A stretch of 48,268 nt of DNA, from positions 1 to 48,268 of the forward strand of contig JAFGES010000113.1 of the NCBI GenBank assembly GCA_016931455.1, given 5' to 3'. The notes beneath the pieces were generated by a model. The model did not search any database, was not told the DNA's origin, and worked only from the letters and a program-made list of their open reading frames with translations. Origin of the DNA: Desulfobacterales bacterium. GTDB taxonomy: Bacteria; Desulfobacterota; Desulfobacteria; Desulfobacterales; JAHDSC01. Below are positions 48,184 to 48,268 of the stretch, in pieces (position 1 is the stretch's first letter; every line of letters begins with the position of its first letter). Made by a program: the position numbers and the translations under genes.

Positions 48184-48268
48184 ATGCCACGATTATTCAA
48201 ACTGTACAAAAAGAAATCTCGTCCACAGTCATTTCATAAACTATATCAGCCGGTTGTAAACATGCAGC
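48184..48268 (+). CDS. Unrecognised protein, N-terminal fragment (cut by window edge)
   Basis: The frame opens MPRLFKLYKKKSRPQSFHKL and runs off the window after 28 codons without a stop. GTGAG lies at reasonable distance before the ATG. The strongly basic start would suit a DNA- or RNA-binding protein, perhaps a transposase next to the IS66 element, but the fragment is too short to identify. Confidence 0.5.
   Translation, partial: MPRLFKLYKKKSRPQSFHKLYQPVVNMQ

Overview
The window looks like chromosome of a sulfate-reducing Desulfobacterota bacterium, most likely Desulfobacterales. The strongest marker is a complete Qrc menaquinone reductase operon (qrcABCD), the periplasm-to-quinone link of sulfate respiration. 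A branched-chain amino acid ABC importer, a reduced MCE lipid transporter, sigma-54 promoters and a c-di-GMP riboswitch fit the same group. Assignment is by gene content only.

Layout. 1-4568: start of aspS (cut by the edge), leuB, a SagB-like nitroreductase, a patatin lipase and the repair glycosylase tag. 4680-11006 (minus): murA, comEC, cheW and an AMP-forming acyl-CoA ligase. 11087-16397 (minus): qrcA-B-C-D followed by a 52-residue single-helix membrane protein not usually listed with Qrc, closed by a terminator; a cytochrome c assembly protein lies just upstream. 17753-23051 (mostly plus): Hsp20, a Lon-related protease, a small zinc-ribbon protein, a secreted 96-residue protein behind a sigma-54 promoter, and a DUF1847 protein. 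23073-29218 (minus): an AIM24-family protein, a small membrane protein, and livK-H-M-G-F. 29467-33235: NAD kinase, converging with a two-gene operon of a class I aldolase and a fused class II aldolase/dehydrogenase. 33323-37597: mlaE-F-D-like genes, in which the ATPase has lost every catalytic motif, divergent from two exported proteins (LPP20/FlgT-like and FecR-like). 37627-40985 (minus): panC-metK-sahH. 41150-43504: a helicase fused to a PD-(D/E)XK-like nuclease domain.

The most unusual part is 43590-47750. A membrane-anchored protein of unknown function (minus strand) is preceded by a rho-independent terminator, a c-di-GMP-I (GEMM-I) type aptamer and, about 3.5 kb away, a sigma-54 promoter. 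Promoter and aptamer are separated by a complete 3419-bp IS66-family element. A perfect 58-bp direct repeat, made of the 5' half of the aptamer, abuts both ends of the element; IS66 elements normally duplicate 8 bp. The element also carries, translationally coupled to tnpC, a DUF4338 protein, the family of the Druantia defence protein DruA.

The right end holds an AT-rich stretch, a perfect inverted repeat and the first 28 codons of an unrecognised gene. No rRNA, tRNA or CRISPR array was seen.
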